Assembly: GCA_030044325.1 (NCBI GenBank)
Contig: JASHWA010000567.1
Location: 1-7,516 of the forward strand
Direction of reading: 5' to 3'
Length of the DNA: 7,516 bases
Origin: Bryobacteraceae bacterium
GTDB taxonomy: Bacteria > Acidobacteriota > Terriglobia > Bryobacterales > Bryobacteraceae
Shown: positions 5,075 to 7,516 of the stretch, piece by piece
How the letters are laid out: the number at the start of each line of letters is the position of its first letter
Position numbering within the stretch: position 1 is the first letter of the stretch
Program-made: the position numbers and the translations under genes
Notes under the pieces: generated by a model
Told to the model about the DNA's origin: nothing
What the model saw: only the letters and a program-made list of their open reading frames with translations
Database searches by the model: none

Positions 5075-5230
5075 GCATTCTCGACGGGCGGAAGAAGGGG
5101 ACCGTCCGCTGACGGTCCTCGCCGATATTGAAAAAGATTCGGATTTCAGCGGGTTGTAAGTAGGCTGCAACGATTTGAGGGGTTCATTCGTCTTTGGTTA
5201 TGTCAGCTTTGCCCGCGTCCCGAGACAAAA

Positions 5231-5235
5231 AAGGA
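5231..5235 (+). promoter_or_regulatory. Shine-Dalgarno site of the S53 peptidase gene
   Basis: AAGGA at the end of an A-rich run lies nine bases before ATG 5245. It selects this methionine, whose product begins with the MKKS signal peptide, over the in-frame TTG 5194 and ATG 5200, which would add a hydrophilic extension before the signal sequence. Confidence 0.65.
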
Positions 5236-5244
5236 CTGTTTCCG

Positions 5245-7516
5245 ATGAAAAAAAGTCTGCCGGGCGCCGTCACTGCGCTCCTGGGGGTTTTGTGGGCCTT
5301 GCCGGGGGTGGCTCAACAGGTTCGCATCGCGGGAGCGGTGAATAACGCTCAGCGCGTCACGCTCCAGGGTCATTTAAGTCCGCGAGCGCGCGCGGAATTC
5401 GACCAGGGCCGCGTCGATCCGTCGCTCGCAGTTCCCTATATGACGCTGAGGCTCGCGCCCACTTCCGCCCAGCAGGCGGATCTCGATCAGCTTTTGCAAG
5501 CGCAACAGACTCCCGGTTCGCCGCAGTATCATCAGTGGCTGACGCCGGAGCAGTTCGCGGATCGATTCGGCGTGAACCAGGCGGACATCAACGCGATTTC
5601 GAGCTGGCTTCAATCGCAGGGATTGACGGTGGTGCGCGTGGCGCGCGGGCGCAACTCGATCGCGTTCCAGGGCGATGCAGCGCAGGTCGAAGCGGCGTTC
5701 CAGATCGAGCTGCACAATTATGCAGTGAACGGCGAAACGCACTTCGCCAACGCATCGGAGCCTTCCATCCCCGCGGCGTTCCGCGGCACGATCGCCGGAA
5801 TCCGCGGTCTCACCGATTTCCGCATGAAGCCGCGGGCGCGCCCGGCGGCGCATCCCGATTACACCGCGTCGAACGGCGAGCATTACATCGCGCCCAACGA
5901 TTTCGCGACGATTTACGACGTCAATCCGCTGTACTCGGCGGGGATCAACGGATCGGGCCAGAAGCTGGTGATCGCGGGGCAGACGGCGATCAACATGTCC
6001 GACATCGAGACTTTTCGCAGCAATTACGGGCTTCCCGCGAACAATCCGCAAGTGATGACCGTCCCCGGCGCGCGCGCCGGGCATTTCGCAAACCGATCTT
6101 CCCGAAGCCGATCTCGATCTGGAACTGTCGGGCGCGGTGGCGCGGAACGCGACGATTGTTTTCGTTTACACCGAAGACGTGATGAACGCAGTCCAATACG
6201 CGATCGATGCGGATCTGGCTCCGGTGGTCAGCGTGAGCTACGGGGATTGCGAGCAGGAAACGGCATCCGAGGACCTGACAGCGTTCCGCGCCTGGGCGCA
6301 GCAGGGAAACGCGGAGGGAATTACGTGGTTTGCGGCGTCAGGCGATGACGGCGCGGCCGATTGCGGCGATACGCAGAATCCCGGGTACGCGGTGGACGCT
6401 CCGGGCAGCGTTCCGGAGGTCACCAGCGTGGGAGGAACGCAGTTTGCCGAAGGCTCCGGCAATTACTGGAATGCGACGAATTCGGCGGGGGGCGGTTCGG
6501 CGCTTTCCTATATTCCCGAGCAAACCTGGAACACGAGCGTTCAAGACGGCGAGCCGGCGGCGAGCGGAGGCGGGGCGAGCGTTTTTTATCCCAAGCCGTC
6601 GTGGCAGGCGGGGCCGGGCGTGCCGAACGATAATGCTCGGGACGTTCCCGACGTCGCGCTGGCGGCATCGCCGGATCACGACGGGTTTCTGATTTACACC
6701 GGCGGACAACTGCAAATCTACGGAGGAACGTCCTGCGGCGCGCCGTCGTTTGCGGGAATTACGGCGCTGCTCAATCAATACCTGGTGACGAACGGGATTC
6801 AATCCAGTCCGGGGGTGGGCAACATCAACGCGTCGCTTTATCCGCTGGCGCAATCGAACCCGGCGGGCTTTCACGACATCACCACCGGAAACAATATCGT
6901 GACGGTGGCGTGCGCGCGGCGCGGAACGTGCGATGACCCGACGGTGGGCTATTACGCCGGCCCCGGATACGATCAGACCACGGGGCTCGGCTCGGTGGAC
7001 GTGAATAATCTGATCCGGGGGTGGGACGGCGCGACGAGCGCGCCGCCATCGAATTCGGCCGCAATCACGCTGCTGGCGAATCTGGGGACCATCGCGCCGT
7101 CGGAAACGACTTACGTGACGGCGACGGTGACCAGCACCAACGGCAATACGCCATCGGGGGTGGTTACGTTTGAAGCGAACGGGACTTCCCTCGGATCGGC
7201 GCAGCTCACCGGCACGGGATCGAGCGCGACGGCGACGCTGGTGGTCACCGGATCGCAACTGCCGCTGGGAACGGCGACGATCACGGCGTCTTACAACGGA
7301 TCGTCGAACGTGACGGCTTCGACGGCCATGACGGTCACTTCGTCGGGTGGAAGCGGGGGCAGCGTGCCGGGGATCGCCGCGGTGGTGAATCCGGCGTCGT
7401 ATCAACCGGCGTTGGCGCCGGGAGGAATTCTCACGGTGTTCGGATCGTCGCTTGCGCCGTCGACGGGAAGCGCGACCAGCCTGCCGCTGCCGGATTCGAT
7501 CAACGGGGTGGCGGCG
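5245..7516 (+). pseudogene. Secreted pro-kumamolisin (S53) peptidase with Ig-like and Solibacter C-terminal domains; frameshifted and cut by right edge
   Basis: A secreted, self-activating acid serine-carboxyl endopeptidase of the sedolisin family, if the frame is intact. Residues 1-24 are a signal peptide (MKKSLPGAV...LPGVAQQ). Residues about 40-190 are the pro-kumamolisin propeptide (HLSPRARAEFDQGRVDPS, SPQYHQWLTPEQFADRFG). The catalytic domain starts near residue 205. Frame 1 is sensible up to VPGAR (codon 6073-6075), then turns to Arg/Ser-rich nonsense and stops at 6346-6348. The proper sequence resumes in frame 2 from about 6080 (PGISQTDLPEADLDLE) and stays open to 7516. Catalytic Glu (6104-6106) and Asp (6116-6118) lie in EADLD and the nucleophile Ser (6731-6733) in GGTSCGAPSFAG; the calcium-site motifs HDITTG and GYDQTTGLGSVD are present. 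An Ig-like repeat follows (about 7060-7340), then the start of TIGR03437 (from about 7365). The break is a loss of two bases or a gain of one, real or an assembly error. All catalytic residues survive, so decay would be recent. Confidence 0.88.
6064..6081. repeat. Perfect 18-bp GC palindrome at the frameshift
   Basis: CCCGGCGCGCGCGCCGGG is its own reverse complement and is pure G and C. It lies exactly where the peptidase frame breaks. Such a sequence can fold into a very stable hairpin that causes polymerase slippage in the cell and base-calling or consensus errors in sequencing. Confidence 0.95.

Larger units (their letters stand above)
4918..5120. repeat. Cluster of REP-like palindromes downstream of trxB
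   Basis: Most of the gap between trxB and the protease gene (4901-5244) is a series of related palindromes. Copy A (4918-4940) and copy B (5001-5023) are 23-base near-perfect inverted copies (two mismatches), and each is itself palindromic (GCGTC...GACGC). An 11-base copy C, CTTGACGCACC at 5036-5046, repeats the end of A. A fourth hairpin (5057-5074, GGACA/TGTCC) has GTAG just 5' of it. Read on the appropriate strand, A, B and the fourth share CAAGTAT at the 5' stem-loop junction. A fifth, perfect stem is GGACCGTC/GACGGTCC (5099-5106 and 5111-5118). No protein gene is supported here. This resembles REP/BIME-type or small non-autonomous mobile repeats; copy number in the genome is unknown. Confidence 0.65.

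Noticed and set aside
4910..5170. 86-codon minus-strand open frame between trxB and the protease
   Set aside because: It lies over the palindrome cluster and terminator; its sequence is a translation of the repeats with no domain or ribosome binding site.
6060..6085. Programmed ribosomal frameshift in the peptidase
   Set aside because: No slippery heptamer or slow-codon/stop signal of known +1 sites is present, and the frame-1 extension runs on for about 90 codons; mutation or sequencing error is simpler.
6338..7405. 355-codon minus-strand open frame across the peptidase
   Set aside because: Arg/His-rich antisense shadow in high-GC sequence with no domain.
6182..7516. Independent gene starting at ATG 6182 in frame 2
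   Set aside because: It would lack the catalytic Glu and Asp at 6104-6118, which are preserved just upstream in the same frame; this is the second half of one broken gene.

Overview
The window looks like a piece of a high-GC Acidobacteriota chromosome, most likely from the Bryobacterales/Solibacter lineage. This is inferred from gene content, not from a marker gene. The rightmost gene ends in the IAAVVN(P)ASYQP...LAPGGILTVFGSSLAP sequence typical of the Solibacter C-terminal domain (TIGR03437). The same stretch carries a pro-kumamolisin (S53) protease, a PEP-CTERM surface protein, a zinc-ribbon Ser/Thr kinase and a FecR/DUF6600 protein, a mix common in that group.

Layout. Positions 1-444 (minus) hold the N-terminal 148 codons of a zinc-ribbon-tagged Hanks-type kinase, which runs off the left edge. 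Upstream of it on the same strand, across 118 bp containing a two-tier hairpin, is a 723-residue exported protein (563-2734, minus). It has a FecR-like domain, a Trp/Tyr/Gly-rich DUF6600 module, a polyglycine linker, and an Arg/Gly/Asn-rich tail made of three successive tandem-repeat arrays (36, 21 and 30 bp units). A 354-bp divergent intergenic region rich in stem-loops leads to a PEP-CTERM protein (3089-3841, plus). Its ectodomain has a single Cys in a YCVD motif and a Gln in an IQSAIW motif, the signature pair of internal Cys-Gln thioester domains. A perfect 9-bp Rho-independent terminator closes it.

Next on the plus strand is thioredoxin reductase (3977-4900), with a GTG start pinned by an in-frame stop and almost no room for a Shine-Dalgarno sequence. 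Positions 4901-5230 carry no convincing gene. They hold a cluster of REP-like palindromes, one of which with a T7 tract is the trxB terminator and could be disrupted by pairing with neighbouring copies. The last gene (5245 to the right edge) is a secreted S53 peptidase with propeptide, catalytic domain, Ig-like domain and the start of a Solibacter C-terminal domain. Its reading frame is broken at a perfect 18-bp GC palindrome (6064-6081).

The theme is mostly cell-surface and secreted proteins (FecR/DUF6600 repeat protein, PEP-CTERM thioester candidate, secreted acid protease) with a signalling kinase. TrxB is the one clearly cytoplasmic housekeeping enzyme. Nothing shows that these genes form one pathway. 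The most interesting observation is the putative thioester on an exosortase-sorted protein.
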